This document shows positions 7,324 through 16,933 of a stretch of 64,000 bases of DNA, piece after piece. Origin of the DNA: Alteriqipengyuania flavescens (GTDB lineage: Bacteria; Pseudomonadota; Alphaproteobacteria; Sphingomonadales; Sphingomonadaceae); the NCBI RefSeq assembly GCF_030406725.1, contig NZ_CP129107.1, positions 2,274,501 to 2,338,500 on the forward strand. Reading direction: 5' to 3'. Below the pieces are notes generated by a model. It worked only from the letters and a program-made list of their open reading frames with translations, was not told the DNA's origin and ran no database searches. How positions within the stretch are numbered: the stretch's first letter is position 1; each line of letters begins with the position of its first letter. A program made the position numbers and the translations under genes.

Positions 7324-9330
7324 ATGTCCGACGACCTGTTTGAAAATGCGCCCGCAACGGGCGGCGATTACGATTCCTCAGCCATCGAGGTGCTGGAGGG
7401 GCTTGAGCCGGTTCGCCGCCGCCCCGGCATGTATATCGGCGGGACGGACGACCGCGCGCTCCACCACCTTGCCGCCGAAGTCATCGACAACTCGATGGAC
7501 GAGGCGGTCGCCGGCCATGCCAACCGGATCGAGGTCGTGCTGGAAGAGGGGCCGGAAGGCACCGCCGGCACGCTCAGCATTTCGGACAACGGCCGCGGCA
7601 TCCCGGTGGACGAGCATCCCAAGTTTCCCGGCAAGTCCACGCTGGAAGTGATCCTCACCACGCTGCATTCGGGCGGCAAGTTCTCCGGCAAGGCCTACGC
7701 CACCAGCGGCGGCCTGCACGGCGTCGGCGTCAGCGTGGTGAACGCGCTCTCGGTAAAGACGCGGGTCGAGGTCGCCCGCAACAAGGAGCTTTTCGTCCAG
7801 GAATTCGCGCAGGGCCAGCCGCAGGGCAAGATCCGCAAGGAAGGCGCGGCGCCAAACCGGCGCGGGACGACGGTCACTTTTACGCCCGACCCCGAAATCT
7901 TCGGCGACCGCAAGTTCAATCCCAAGCGCCTCTTCAAGATGGCGCGGTCCAAGGCCTACCTGTTCGCCGGGGTGGAGATCCGCTGGAAATGCGCGCCCTC
8001 CCTGGCAAAAGACGACGTTCCGACCGAAGCCTCGTTCCAGTTTCCGGGCGGCTTGGCGGACCACCTTGCAGAGCAATTGGCCGGGTGCGAGTGCGCGACG
8101 AATGATCCCTTTGCCGGCAAGCAGGACTTTCCCGCCAGCGACGACGGCCAGATGCAAGGCAGCGTGGAATGGGCGATCGCCTGGCCGCTGTACTCCGAAG
8201 GATCGACCAGCTGGTACTGCAACACTGTGCCGACGCCCGATGGCGGGACGCACGAACAGGGACTGCGCGCCGCGCTGGTCAAGGGACTTCGCGCCTTTGG
8301 CGAGCTCACCAATACCCGCAAGGCCAAGGACCTCACCGCCGACGACGTGATGAACGGCGCCGAGATGATGCTGAGCGTCTTCATCCGCGATCCGCAATTC
8401 CAGTCGCAGACAAAGGACCGGCTGACTTCGCCCGAAGCCGCCCGACTTGTCGAAAACGCGGTGCGCGACCATTTCGACCACTTCCTCACCGACAATATGG
8501 ACCGCGGCAAGGCGCTGCTGGGCCAGGTGATGGAGCGGATGGACGAACGCCTCGCCCGCAAGGCGGAGCGTGAGATCAAGCGCAAGACGGCAACCAATGC
8601 CAAAAAGCTTCGCCTGCCCGGCAAGCTGACCGATTGCAGCGGCGAAGGCGATCGGGAAACCGAGCTTTTCATCGTCGAAGGCGACAGCGCAGGCGGCAGT
8701 GCGAAGCAGGCGCGCGACCGCAAGTCTCAGGCAATCCTGCCGATCCGCGGCAAAATCCTGAATGTGGCGAGCGCGACGGCTGAGAAAATCCGCGCCAACA
8801 GCGAAATCGCGGACCTGGTGCTGGCGATGGGCTGCGGCACGCGCAAGGATTGCGATCCCGACAACATGCGCTATGACCGCATCATCATCATGACCGATGC
8901 CGATGTCGACGGCGCGCACATCGCGACGCTGCTGATGACGTTCTTTTTCCAGGAAATGCCGGACGTGGTGCGCAAGGGGCACCTCTATCTCGCCCAGCCC
9001 CCGCTCTATCGCCTGACTGCAGGCAAGGAGAGCCGCTATGCCCGCGACGATGCGCACCGGCGCGAGCTGGAAGAAACCGTGTTCAAGGGCAAGAAGGTGG
9101 AAGTCGGCCGCTTCAAGGGGCTCGGCGAGATGAACCCGCAGCAGCTGCGCGAAACCACCATGAACCCCGATACCCGCAGCCTGGTGCGGGTGACCCTGCC
9201 GCCCGATTTCGAACAGCGGGCCAAGGTGAAGGACCTCGTCGACCAGCTGATGGGCCGCAGTCCGGAACACCGCTTCAACTTCATCCAGAACCGCGCCGGC
9301 GAACTGGACCGCGATGCCATCGACGCGTGA
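7324..9330 (+). CDS. parE: DNA topoisomerase IV subunit B
   Basis: 668 residues. GHKL ATPase domain at the N-terminus (EVIDNSMDEAVAGHA, NGRGIPVDEHP, GGLHGVGVSVVNAL), transducer domain, then TOPRIM with EGDSAGGS near residue 452 and MTDADVDGAHI near 520. Decatenates daughter chromosomes with ParC. It lacks the long insertion found in the TOPRIM domain of some gram-negative GyrB, in line with ParE. An 8-bp GC stem (7276-7283 with 7301-7308) sits just before the start, and no good Shine-Dalgarno is visible (CCTCCT precedes the ATG). Confidence 0.93.
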   Translation: MSDDLFENAPATGGDYDSSAIEVLEGLEPVRRRPGMYIGGTDDRALHHLAAEVIDNSMDEAVAGHANRIEVVLEEGPEGTAGTLSISDNGRGIPVDEHPKFPGKSTLEVILTTLHSGGKFSGKAYATSGGLHGVGVSVVNALSVKTRVEVARNKELFVQEFAQGQPQGKIRKEGAAPNRRGTTVTFTPDPEIFGDRKFNPKRLFKMARSKAYLFAGVEIRWKCAPSLAKDDVPTEASFQFPGGLADHLAEQLAGCECATNDPFAGKQDFPASDDGQMQGSVEWAIAWPLYSEGSTSWYCNTVPTPDGGTHEQGLRAALVKGLRAFGELTNTRKAKDLTADDVMNGAEMMLSVFIRDPQFQSQTKDRLTSPEAARLVENAVRDHFDHFLTDNMDRGKALLGQVMERMDERLARKAEREIKRKTATNAKKLRLPGKLTDCSGEGDRETELFIVEGDSAGGSAKQARDRKSQAILPIRGKILNVASATAEKIRANSEIADLVLAMGCGTRKDCDPDNMRYDRIIIMTDADVDGAHIATLLMTFFFQEMPDVVRKGHLYLAQPPLYRLTAGKESRYARDDAHRRELEETVFKGKKVEVGRFKGLGEMNPQQLRETTMNPDTRSLVRVTLPPDFEQRAKVKDLVDQLMGRSPEHRFNFIQNRAGELDRDAIDA

Positions 9331-9406
9331 TGGCCGCTTCGCACTTGCGATAGCGGCCCCCTCCCCCTAACGGCTTAACCGCACGATTAACTCGTTCGAG
9401 GATTCC

Positions 9407-10258
9407 ATGACCGACCAGCGTTTCGACGGCACCAGCAACTATATTGCGACCGATGATCTCAAGGTCGCGGTCAATGCGGCGGTGCTGCTGCGCCGCCCGC
9501 TGTTGGTCAAGGGCGAACCCGGCACCGGCAAGACGGTGCTGGCGCACGAGATTTCCAAGGCGCTGGATGCCCCGTTGATTGAATGGAACGTGAAGTCCAC
9601 CACCAAGGCGCAGCAGGGCTTGTACGAATACGATGCGGTCGCCCGCCTGCGCGACGGACAACTGGGCGACGAGCGCGTCCACGACATTTCGAATTACATC
9701 AAGCGCGGCAAGCTGTGGGAAGCCTTTACCAGCGAGAAGCTGCCCGTGCTGCTGATCGACGAGATCGACAAGGCCGACATCGAGTTTCCGAACGACCTGC
9801 TGCAGGAACTCGACCGGATGAGCTTCGACGTCTACGAAACGCAGCAGCGGATCGAGGCGAAGGAACGGCCGATCGTAGTCATCACCTCGAACAATGAGAA
9901 GGAATTGCCTGACGCATTCCTGCGCCGCTGCTTCTTCCACTATATCAAATTTCCCGACCGGGAGACGATGCAGGAAATCATCGGCGTCCACTTCCCCGAT
10001 ATCCAGAAGACGCTGGTCAAGAAGGCGATGGATATCTTCTACGAGGTGCGCGACGTCCCGGGCCTGAAGAAGAAGCCCTCGACCAGCGAATTGCTCGACT
10101 GGCTGAAGCTGCTGATGAACGAGGACATGCCGCTGGAAGTGCTGCAGGACCGCGATCCATCGAAAGCGATCCCGCCGCTGCACGGCGCGCTGCTGAAGAA
10201 CGAGCAGGACGTGATGCTGTTCGAACGTCTCGCCTTCATGTCGCGCCGCCAGAGTTGA
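9407..10258 (+). CDS. MoxR-family AAA+ ATPase
   Basis: 283 residues. Walker A GEPGTGKT at residues 36-43, Walker B LLIDEIDKAD near 115-125, and a sensor-type ITSNNEKELPDAFLRR segment. MoxR ATPases act as chaperone-like machines, typically with a VWA-domain partner. Here the likely partner is the CoxE-like VWA gene at 11840, with a chemoreceptor-like gene in the opposite direction between them. GAGG lies 7-8 bases before the start. Client protein unknown. Confidence 0.9.
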   Translation: MTDQRFDGTSNYIATDDLKVAVNAAVLLRRPLLVKGEPGTGKTVLAHEISKALDAPLIEWNVKSTTKAQQGLYEYDAVARLRDGQLGDERVHDISNYIKRGKLWEAFTSEKLPVLLIDEIDKADIEFPNDLLQELDRMSFDVYETQQRIEAKERPIVVITSNNEKELPDAFLRRCFFHYIKFPDRETMQEIIGVHFPDIQKTLVKKAMDIFYEVRDVPGLKKKPSTSELLDWLKLLMNEDMPLEVLQDRDPSKAIPPLHGALLKNEQDVMLFERLAFMSRRQS

Positions 10259-10271
10259 CGCGCCTCGGCGA

Positions 10272-11744
10272 TCAGCGCTTGTCGTCGATGATGTAGGGTA
10301 TTTCGAAGTCACCCCAGCGGCGGCCGTTCACGAACAGCGGCACGAACACGTTGCGCACCACCATGTAATCCTTGCCGTCGCCGTCCTGGCGATAGACGGC
10401 CATCATGTACGGCGCGCGGCTTTCCTTTGCCTTGCGGTCGATCGGGCCGAGCAGAATGAGGCCGTTGCGGGAGTGCTTCGTGTCGTGAGCGATGTCGCCG
10501 GTGGGCGCGCGCGACTTGTCGCTAACATGGGTCGGCAGGAAGCCCTTCATGTCCGTCAGCGAGCACATCGGGATGCGCGCATCCTCTTCGGTCACGCGGT
10601 CGAGCACGGGGCGCCAGTTCTTGTCGGTCCAGTCGGAAAAGCGCGTGCGGTAGCGCTGCGGATTGCTGCCCGGCACGGGCAGGTAATCGTTGTCGAACAC
10701 GTCCGCCTCGCTGATCTCGCCGGACGCGATGGCCTGCTCGACCCGGTCGGCAAGCTGCTTCGTAACATCCTGCGCCTTGGCCACCATTTCGCTGTCTTCG
10801 GGCGACAGGCCGGCCTTGACGATGGTGTCGAACATTTCGCTCGCCGTCAGCTCCAGCTCTTCCATCCGGCTTTGCGAATTGACGAGCTTGCTTTCGTTCT
10901 CGATCGCGGCGGCGTCGAAGGTTTCCAGCACGTGCTGCACCTTGCCGACATGGTCGCTGATCGTGCCGGTGGCGCGGGCGATTTGGTCGTTCTGCTTGTC
11001 GACTTCCTCGACCAGTTCGGCGACGCCACTGATCGTCTGGTCGATGCTGGCGATGGAGGATTTCGCATTCTCGCTGGCCTTGGCACCGTCTTCGATCTTC
11101 GCGATCACGGACTTGGCTTCGGATTCCAGCGCCTCGATCGTGTGCGAAATTTCGTTCGTCGCGGTGCGCGTGTCACCGGCGAGTTTCTTCACTTCGTTGG
11201 CGACCACGGCAAAGGCGCGGCCGGCCTCGCCCGCGCGCATTGCCTCGATAGTGGCATTGAGCGCGAGGATATTGGTGGTCTCGGCGATCTCGTTGATGTT
11301 CTGCGAGCTGTTCTTCACCTGGTCCATCGCCGCCGCGAATCCGGTGACGTGCTGCGACAGGGTTTCAACGAGCTCGAGCAAATGTCCAACCTGGTCGAGC
11401 GACGACCGGATCAGGCTGGTCCCTTCCCCCAGCCGGGAAATCGCGCGTTCAGACAGCAGGCGGGCTTCGTCGCTCGCTTGGGTGACCTTCTGCTGGTCCG
11501 CCTCGAGCTCGGCCACCGTACCCAGCAGCTCGGCGTGTTCGTTGCGCAGTCTTTCGGAGCTCTGGATGACCTTGCCGATTACGCCGGCGACGTCGGAACA
11601 GCCGACCGCGACCTCGCCGCAGCTGGCCGGCACGCGGGCAAGCATGGCCTCGTCGAACGCCGGGCGAACAGCGCCATCCACTGCGGACCTTAGCTGCTCG
11701 TCCAGCTCGTGCTGGCCCGCAGGCGTTATCTTGCTATATTCCAT
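10272..11744 (-). CDS. Soluble methyl-accepting chemotaxis-type signalling protein
   Basis: 490 residues. No signal peptide or membrane segment is visible. Helical N-terminal region, then a chemoreceptor signalling domain with the hairpin tip sequence [26 protein letters not shown] (positions about 185-210 of the protein), which binds CheA/CheW in known receptors. The C-terminal 150 residues form a separate globular domain ([15 protein letters not shown] ... [18 protein letters not shown]) of a kind found after receptor domains in some cytoplasmic receptors, perhaps a sensor. No che genes lie nearby. Sits antisense between the MoxR and VWA genes. Confidence 0.85.
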   Translation of the reverse strand: MEYSKITPAGQHELDEQLRSAVDGAVRPAFDEAMLARVPASCGEVAVGCSDVAGVIGKVIQSSERLRNEHAELLGTVAELEADQQKVTQASDEARLLSERAISRLGEGTSLIRSSLDQVGHLLELVETLSQHVTGFAAAMDQVKNSSQNINEIAETTNILALNATIEAMRAGEAGRAFAVVANEVKKLAGDTRTATNEISHTIEALESEAKSVIAKIEDGAKASENAKSSIASIDQTISGVAELVEEVDKQNDQIARATGTISDHVGKVQHVLETFDAAAIENESKLVNSQSRMEELELTASEMFDTIVKAGLSPEDSEMVAKAQDVTKQLADRVEQAIASGEISEADVFDNDYLPVPGSNPQRYRTRFSDWTDKNWRPVLDRVTEEDARIPMCSLTDMKGFLPTHVSDKSRAPTGDIAHDTKHSRNGLILLGPIDRKAKESRAPYMMAVYRQDGDGKDYMVVRNVFVPLFVNGRRWGDFEIPYIIDDKR

Positions 11745-11839
11745 TCCGTGCGCACCCCTGTGTGTGCTTGCAGCGTGTATGCGCACGTGGTTACCGTCCG
11801 GTAAATTTTCGCATCCCGTCACGGAGAGTTTTGCAGCCG

Positions 11840-13021
11840 ATGTTCTACAACTTCATGGACGAATTGCGCAGTGCCGGCATCGCGGTAACGCCGAAGGAAC
11901 ACCTGGTGCTGCTGGAAGCGCTGGAGCGCGACGTGATCGAGCAGTCTCCCGAGGCGTTCTACTACCTAAGCCGCGCGACATTCGTGAAGGACGAGGGGCT
12001 GCTGGACCGCTTCGACCAGGTCTTCAACAAGGTCTTCAAGGGGATCCTGACAGACTACGGGCAGGAGCAGGTCGATGTGCCCGAAGAATGGCTGAAGACG
12101 ATCGCCGAGAAGTATCTTTCCGAAGAAGAGATGGCCAAGATCAAGGCGCTGGGCGACTGGGACGAGATCATGGAGACGCTGAAGAAGCGGCTCGAGGAAC
12201 AGCAGAAGCGCCATCAGGGCGGCAACAAGTGGATCGGCACCGGCGGCACCAGTCCGTTCGGCAACTCCGGCTACAACCCCGAAGGCGTGCGCATCGGCGG
12301 CGAAAGCAAGCACAAGCGCGCCATCAAGGTGTGGGAGAAGCGCGAGTTCCAGAACCTCGACAACACGAAGGAGCTGGGCACACGGAACATCAAGGTGGCG
12401 CTGCGCCGCCTGCGCCGTTTCGCGCGGGAAGGCTCCCCGGACGAGCTCGACATCGACGCGACCATCGACGGGACGGCGAAGCAGGGTTGGCTCGACATCC
12501 AAATGCGGCCGGAGCGCCACAATGCCGTAAAGCTGCTCCTGTTTCTCGACGTCGGCGGGTCGATGGACCCCTTCATCAAGCTGGTGGAGGAGCTCTTCAG
12601 CGCCGCCACGGCCGAGTTCAAGAACATGGAGTTCTTCTACTTTCACAACTGCCTTTATGAGGGTGTGTGGAAGGACAACCGGCGGCGCTGGCAGGAGCGC
12701 ACGCCGACATGGGACGTGCTCCACAAGTTCGGCCACGACTACAAGATCATCTTCGTCGGCGATGCGGCGATGAGCCCGTACGAGATAACCCACGCAGGCG
12801 GCAGCGTGGAACATTTCAACGAGGAGCCGGGCGCTGCGTGGATGCAGCGGGTAACCAACACCTATCCCGCAACAGTCTGGCTCAACCCGGTGCCCGAAAA
12901 GCAGTGGAGCTATTCGCAAAGCACCAGGATGCTGAAGGAACTGGTCAACGACCGGATGTATCCGCTGACGCTGGACGGGCTGGAGGATGCGATGCGGGAG
13001 CTGAGCCGTAAGCACGGATAG
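11840..13021 (+). CDS. CoxE-like VWA-domain protein
   Basis: 393 residues. N-terminal helical part ([21 protein letters not shown]) typical of CoxE/YeaD-like proteins, then a von Willebrand A domain with the metal-site motif DVGGS near residue 235. VWA proteins of this kind team up with MoxR ATPases to mature or remodel enzyme complexes. The start at 11840 is the first ATG that aligns with the conserved N-terminus; reading further upstream gives an unsupported extension. The actual client of this pair is unknown; no CO dehydrogenase genes are present. Confidence 0.88.
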   Translation: MFYNFMDELRSAGIAVTPKEHLVLLEALERDVIEQSPEAFYYLSRATFVKDEGLLDRFDQVFNKVFKGILTDYGQEQVDVPEEWLKTIAEKYLSEEEMAKIKALGDWDEIMETLKKRLEEQQKRHQGGNKWIGTGGTSPFGNSGYNPEGVRIGGESKHKRAIKVWEKREFQNLDNTKELGTRNIKVALRRLRRFAREGSPDELDIDATIDGTAKQGWLDIQMRPERHNAVKLLLFLDVGGSMDPFIKLVEELFSAATAEFKNMEFFYFHNCLYEGVWKDNRRRWQERTPTWDVLHKFGHDYKIIFVGDAAMSPYEITHAGGSVEHFNEEPGAAWMQRVTNTYPATVWLNPVPEKQWSYSQSTRMLKELVNDRMYPLTLDGLEDAMRELSRKHG

Positions 13022-13169
13022 GCCGGGCGGCCCCACCGTCAGCCACAGCCGTTTCCACCGCGTCCGCGCACAGCTGGAGGCGTTCGAACCGCGGCCGGGC
13101 TGGCGCGCGTGGGTCTATGAATTCCTGCTGTTCGGTATCAAGCAAGGCTGGGCCTGCCTGTTTGGCGGT

Positions 13170-13934
13170 TTGCTGCTGGCCCTGCTGCTGGCGACGCATT
13201 TCTTCTACCCGGACGATGCGCCGCTGCATCGGTACGACTTCCTGACCCTTGCGGCGATAGCGATCCAGGCGGGCATGCTGCTGCTGCGGCTCGAAACCCT
13301 GCGAGAAGCGGCGGTGATCCTGATCTTCCACGTGGTCGGCACTGTGATGGAGCTGTTCAAGACCGCCGCGGGATCGTGGATCTATCCGGAGGAAAGCCTG
13401 CTCCGCATCGGCGCGGTGCCGCTGTTTTCCGGTTTCATGTACGCGGCCGTCGGCAGCTATATCGCGCGGATATGGCGGATCTTCGATTTCCGCTTCACCC
13501 GCTATCCGCCGCCTTGGATCACCTGGCTTCTGGCCGCGGCGGTCTATATCAATTTCTTCGCCCACCACTGGACGGTGGACATCAGATACATACTTTTCGC
13601 GGCGACGCTGCTGGTCTTCGGGCGCACGCGCATCCACTTCCGCGTGTGGCGGACCTATCGCTGGATGCCGCTGATCGTGGGCCAGTTCCTCGTCGCGGTG
13701 TTCATCTGGTTTGCCGAAAACATCGCGACCTTCGCCAATGCGTGGAATTATCCAGGACAGGAAGCGGGTTGGGAGTTGGTCGGCCTTTCGAAGCTCGGCA
13801 GCTGGTTCCTGCTGATGTTGATCAGTTTCGTGCTGGTGGCCCTGGTCCAGCCTGTCCGCCCGCTCAGCCCGCCGGATCGTCGATCGAATTCGGCGGGGTC
13901 GTGGACCAGCGCGGCCCGCTCTCGGTCATGGTGA
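13170..13934 (+). CDS. DUF817 integral membrane protein, start unclear
   Basis: At least 254 residues with seven or so hydrophobic segments. Conserved DUF817 features: TVMELFKTAAGSW, RIGAVPLFSGFMYAAVGSY, and WFAENIATFANAWNYPG. The TTG at 13170 is the only recognised start codon, yet the same frame upstream (to about 13040) reads like conserved family sequence (FLLFGIKQGWACLFGG) with no ATG, GTG or TTG after the stop at 13002-13004. So either a rare start codon is used or the sequence has a change near the start. The C-terminus overlaps the convergent M24 peptidase gene by about 70 bases. Function unknown. Confidence 0.75.
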   Translation: MLLALLLATHFFYPDDAPLHRYDFLTLAAIAIQAGMLLLRLETLREAAVILIFHVVGTVMELFKTAAGSWIYPEESLLRIGAVPLFSGFMYAAVGSYIARIWRIFDFRFTRYPPPWITWLLAAAVYINFFAHHWTVDIRYILFAATLLVFGRTRIHFRVWRTYRWMPLIVGQFLVAVFIWFAENIATFANAWNYPGQEAGWELVGLSKLGSWFLLMLISFVLVALVQPVRPLSPPDRRSNSAGSWTSAARSRSW

Positions 13935-15108
13935 AGCAGTCTTCCAGCCGGATGCCGAATTCGCCGGGCAGATAGATGCCGGGCTCGTTCGAGAAGCACA
14001 TTCCGGGCGCCAACGCCGTTTCCTCGCCGCGGACAAGATTGATCGGTTCGTGCCCGTCCAGCCCGATGCCGTGGCCGGTGCGGTGCGATGTACCGGGAAG
14101 CTTGTAGTCGGGGCCGTAGCCCAACCTTTCGTAATAGGCGCGCACCGCATCGTCGACCTCGCCGGCGCTCCGCCCCAGCTGCGCCGCTTCGAAGGCGACG
14201 TCCTGACCCTTGCGCATCTGCGACCACACGAGGCGCTGTTTGGGCGTGGCTTCGCCGAACACCATCGTGCGGGAAATGTCGGACTGGTAGCCGTGGACGT
14301 TGCAGCCGCAATCCATCAGCACGACCTCGCCCGGGCGCACTTTCTGCGGCATGCCGGTGCCGTGGGGATAGGCGCTCGCTTCTCCGAGAAGGACGAGGGC
14401 GAATTCCGGCGAGCCGCCCATCTGGCGCGTTGCGGCATTGATCATCCCGCCGATATCGGACGGCGTCATGCCCGCCTCGATGCGGGGGATAACGTCGCGA
14501 TAGGCGGCCTGCGTGATGTCGTTGGCGACCTGCATCAAGGCGAGCTCGGCAGGCGACTTGAACATGCGGCATCCGCGCACGACCGGATTGGCGCTGACGA
14601 TCCGGGCGTCCGGCATCGCGGCGGCAAGACCGCCCACCGCGAAATAGCGAACCGTTTCCTCGATTCCGACCTTGCCCTTGTCGAGCCCGCGCGTCGCCAG
14701 CCACGCGGCCACCTTGGCGAGCGGGTCTTCATGCTCTTCCCACGTCGCGACCTCGGCCTCGATAGCGAGCGATTCGCGCACCGAAGGCTCTTCGAAAAAT
14801 GGCGTTGTGACCACGCATTCGCCCTCTCGCGTCAGCACGGCGCCCGTCAGCCGCTCGCTGCGCCACCAGCGCACGCCGGTGAAATAGGTCAGGCTCGAGC
14901 CCGCCTCGATCAGCACCGCGTCGATATCGTTCGCCCGCATCAGCACAGCGGCGCGCTGGATGCGCATAGCGCGTTCTTCGGGCGTAATCGGCTGCGCGTT
15001 GGCGGCCAGCTTGGGCAGCGCATCGCTCTGCCGCGCGGAAAGGCCCACCGGCGTGGCGGCGGCGACGGCACCCAGACCGGCCAGCTTGGCGAAATCGCGG
15101 CGATTCAT
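13864..15108 (-). CDS. Secreted M24-family Xaa-Pro aminopeptidase-like metallopeptidase
   Basis: 414 residues. Starts MNRRDFAKLAGLGAVAAATP, a twin-arginine export signal, so the enzyme is probably exported folded. Creatinase/prolidase-like N-terminal domain, then the pita-bread catalytic domain with metal ligands visible in VLMDCGCNVHGYQSDISRT, TGHGIGLDGHEP, FSNEPGIYLPGEFGIRLED. Note that the first ligand segment has DCG where DxG is expected. Likely cleaves N-terminal residues before proline. Ten bases upstream lies the NamZ-like gene on the same strand. Confidence 0.88.
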   Translation of the reverse strand: MNRRDFAKLAGLGAVAAATPVGLSARQSDALPKLAANAQPITPEERAMRIQRAAVLMRANDIDAVLIEAGSSLTYFTGVRWWRSERLTGAVLTREGECVVTTPFFEEPSVRESLAIEAEVATWEEHEDPLAKVAAWLATRGLDKGKVGIEETVRYFAVGGLAAAMPDARIVSANPVVRGCRMFKSPAELALMQVANDITQAAYRDVIPRIEAGMTPSDIGGMINAATRQMGGSPEFALVLLGEASAYPHGTGMPQKVRPGEVVLMDCGCNVHGYQSDISRTMVFGEATPKQRLVWSQMRKGQDVAFEAAQLGRSAGEVDDAVRAYYERLGYGPDYKLPGTSHRTGHGIGLDGHEPINLVRGEETALAPGMCFSNEPGIYLPGEFGIRLEDCFTMTESGPRWSTTPPNSIDDPAG

Positions 15109-15118
15109 AGTCGTCTCC

Positions 15119-16327
15119 TCAATACAGCAGCAAGTCGGTGACCTGGTCGCGCCACGCGGCCTCGTCCTTCGCCGCCATCGCGTCGAGGTCGGCGGGCGTG
15201 CTGGCGGGATCGTCCACCCACTCGCGCAGGGACGGCCCGCCGTTGATCACATCGATCGCCAGCGTGTCCTGCGTGTATTCGTATTTGAATTCGCGCCCGC
15301 GCCAGATCGGATAGTCGGGATGGAGGGTGCGGATGGCCTTGAAAGCCAGCGCCTGCAGCCGCCACGGCCGGAACGCCTCGTGATCGTAGAATGCCCCTTC
15401 GGCATGGATCATCAGCGCATTGCACAATTCGCCGGCGTGCTTGTGGAAGGTCGGCTCGAACCAGCAATCGCGCAGCGCGCAGCCGGCGAGCCATTCGGGC
15501 GCAATCCGCTCCATCTCGGCGAGCACCGCCTTCGCATCGAGGTCTGGCGCGCCGAACAGCACTTCCAGCGGACGGGTCGTGCCCCTCCCCTCGCTCAGCG
15601 TCGCGCCTTCGATCATCACCGTCCCCGCATAAGCGCGCGCCATGTTGAGGCTGGCGGCGTTGGGGCTGGGGTTGATCCAGATGCGGCCGACGGGCCAGCC
15701 GTGGCCTGTCCCATCAGGCTCGTAGCCCTGCATCCCCACGACGCGGTAATCGACGTCGAGGTCGAAGTGATGGATGAACCATTGGCCCATCTCGCCCATC
15801 GTCAGCCCGTGTCGCATCGGCATCGGTGCCGCACCGACGAAGCTTTCGTGGCCGGGCACCAGCAAGGTGCCTTCCACCGGACGACCTGCGGGGTTCGGAC
15901 GGTCGAGCACCCACACGGTTTTGCCGTGCATAGCCGCCTCTTCCAGCAAGTAGAGGAGCGTGGTGACGAAGGTGTAGATGCGGCAGCCGAGGTCCTGTAG
16001 GTCGAACAGGAAAACATCGGCGCTCGACATCATCTGCCCGGTCGGGCGGCGCACATCGCCGTAAAGCGAGAAGATCGGGATGCCGTATTGCGGATCGGTC
16101 TCGTCCGCCGTTTCGACCATGTTGTCCTGCTTGTCGCCCTTCAGCCCGTGCTGGGGGCCGAAGGCGCTGGTGACGTTCACTCCGGCGGCGATCAATGCAT
16201 CGAGGCTGTGCGTCAGGTCCGCAGTAACCGAGGCCGGGTGAGCGACGAGAGCAACTCGCTTGCCCCGCAATTGCTCAAGCAGCGCCGGATTGGCCAGCAG
16301 GACGTCGATACCGAACAGCGCGCTCAC
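15119..16327 (-). CDS. DUF1343 protein (NamZ-like exo-beta-N-acetylmuramidase)
   Basis: 402 residues, no signal peptide seen. Conserved elements: GIDVLLANPALLEQLRGKRVALV at the start, GPQHGL, SLYGDVRRPT, DLQDLGCRIYTF, LDRPNPAGRPVEGTLL. The family's characterised member NamZ removes MurNAc from the non-reducing end of muropeptides for peptidoglycan recycling; whether this protein has that activity is inferred from family. Start overlaps the stop of the DOMON-like gene by four bases, so the two are coupled; followed by the M24 peptidase gene. Confidence 0.85.
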   Translation of the reverse strand: MSALFGIDVLLANPALLEQLRGKRVALVAHPASVTADLTHSLDALIAAGVNVTSAFGPQHGLKGDKQDNMVETADETDPQYGIPIFSLYGDVRRPTGQMMSSADVFLFDLQDLGCRIYTFVTTLLYLLEEAAMHGKTVWVLDRPNPAGRPVEGTLLVPGHESFVGAAPMPMRHGLTMGEMGQWFIHHFDLDVDYRVVGMQGYEPDGTGHGWPVGRIWINPSPNAASLNMARAYAGTVMIEGATLSEGRGTTRPLEVLFGAPDLDAKAVLAEMERIAPEWLAGCALRDCWFEPTFHKHAGELCNALMIHAEGAFYDHEAFRPWRLQALAFKAIRTLHPDYPIWRGREFKYEYTQDTLAIDVINGGPSLREWVDDPASTPADLDAMAAKDEAAWRDQVTDLLLY

Positions 16328-16845
16328 AGGCGGCCTGCCAGGTTCAATGCGCGGCAGACTTCGCTGTGGAACTCGGGCTTGCCGTCCGCGAAAGCCAGCG
16401 CCCAGAATTGCAGGTCGCCTTCCTTCGTTTCGATGATCGCGTTCAGCGCCACGCTGGCGGGCAGCGGCAGGGCGCTATCGACGCTGGCGGTCAGTTCGAG
16501 CGAATGTGCATCGTGGGTGCAGGTCTGCTCGATCTGTTCCACGGGGGCATCGTGGGAATTCAGGCGGAAATCGTCGAAATCGTAGCACGCCCACCGCAGC
16601 GAGGGGGACAGGTTGAACTCGCGGTAATAGCTGTCGCCTTCCGGCTGCCAGAAAATTTCGAAACAGGTCGTCTTCCAGAGGTTGTCCATCCTCTCCGGCG
16701 CTGTTTTTTGCGGTATGACGATAGCGTCCATGTCGCCTTCGACACGGAACACGGCCTCGCAACCTCTCTCGGTGGGATGGATTTGGGCCGAGATCGAACG
16801 GATCGGTCCGGCGGTGCAGTCTGGGTGGAGGACAAGCTGGTGCAT
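16324..16845 (-). CDS. DOMON-like domain protein
   Basis: 173 residues. Beta-rich soluble protein with the pattern of the bacterial DOMON-like family: [26 protein letters not shown] in the middle and [16 protein letters not shown] near the end. Predicted sugar- or ligand-binding fold, no catalytic motif. First gene of a coupled pair with the NamZ-like gene, which hints at a role in cell-wall sugar handling, though this is only context. Divergent from tyrS, starts 88 bases apart. Confidence 0.75.
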   Translation of the reverse strand: MHQLVLHPDCTAGPIRSISAQIHPTERGCEAVFRVEGDMDAIVIPQKTAPERMDNLWKTTCFEIFWQPEGDSYYREFNLSPSLRWACYDFDDFRLNSHDAPVEQIEQTCTHDAHSLELTASVDSALPLPASVALNAIIETKEGDLQFWALAFADGKPEFHSEVCRALNLAGRL

Positions 16846-16933
16846 CCCCCCATCCTATCGCTGCAAGCGCGCCCGCCCGCAAGGCAAGACTGGGCGCTTG
16901 GGAACAGCCGCGTTCGTTGCTAGAGGCCGCGCC

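Noticed and set aside
7378-9270. Long minus-strand open frame across parE.
   Set aside because: Antisense to a clear topoisomerase gene; no start site or motif.
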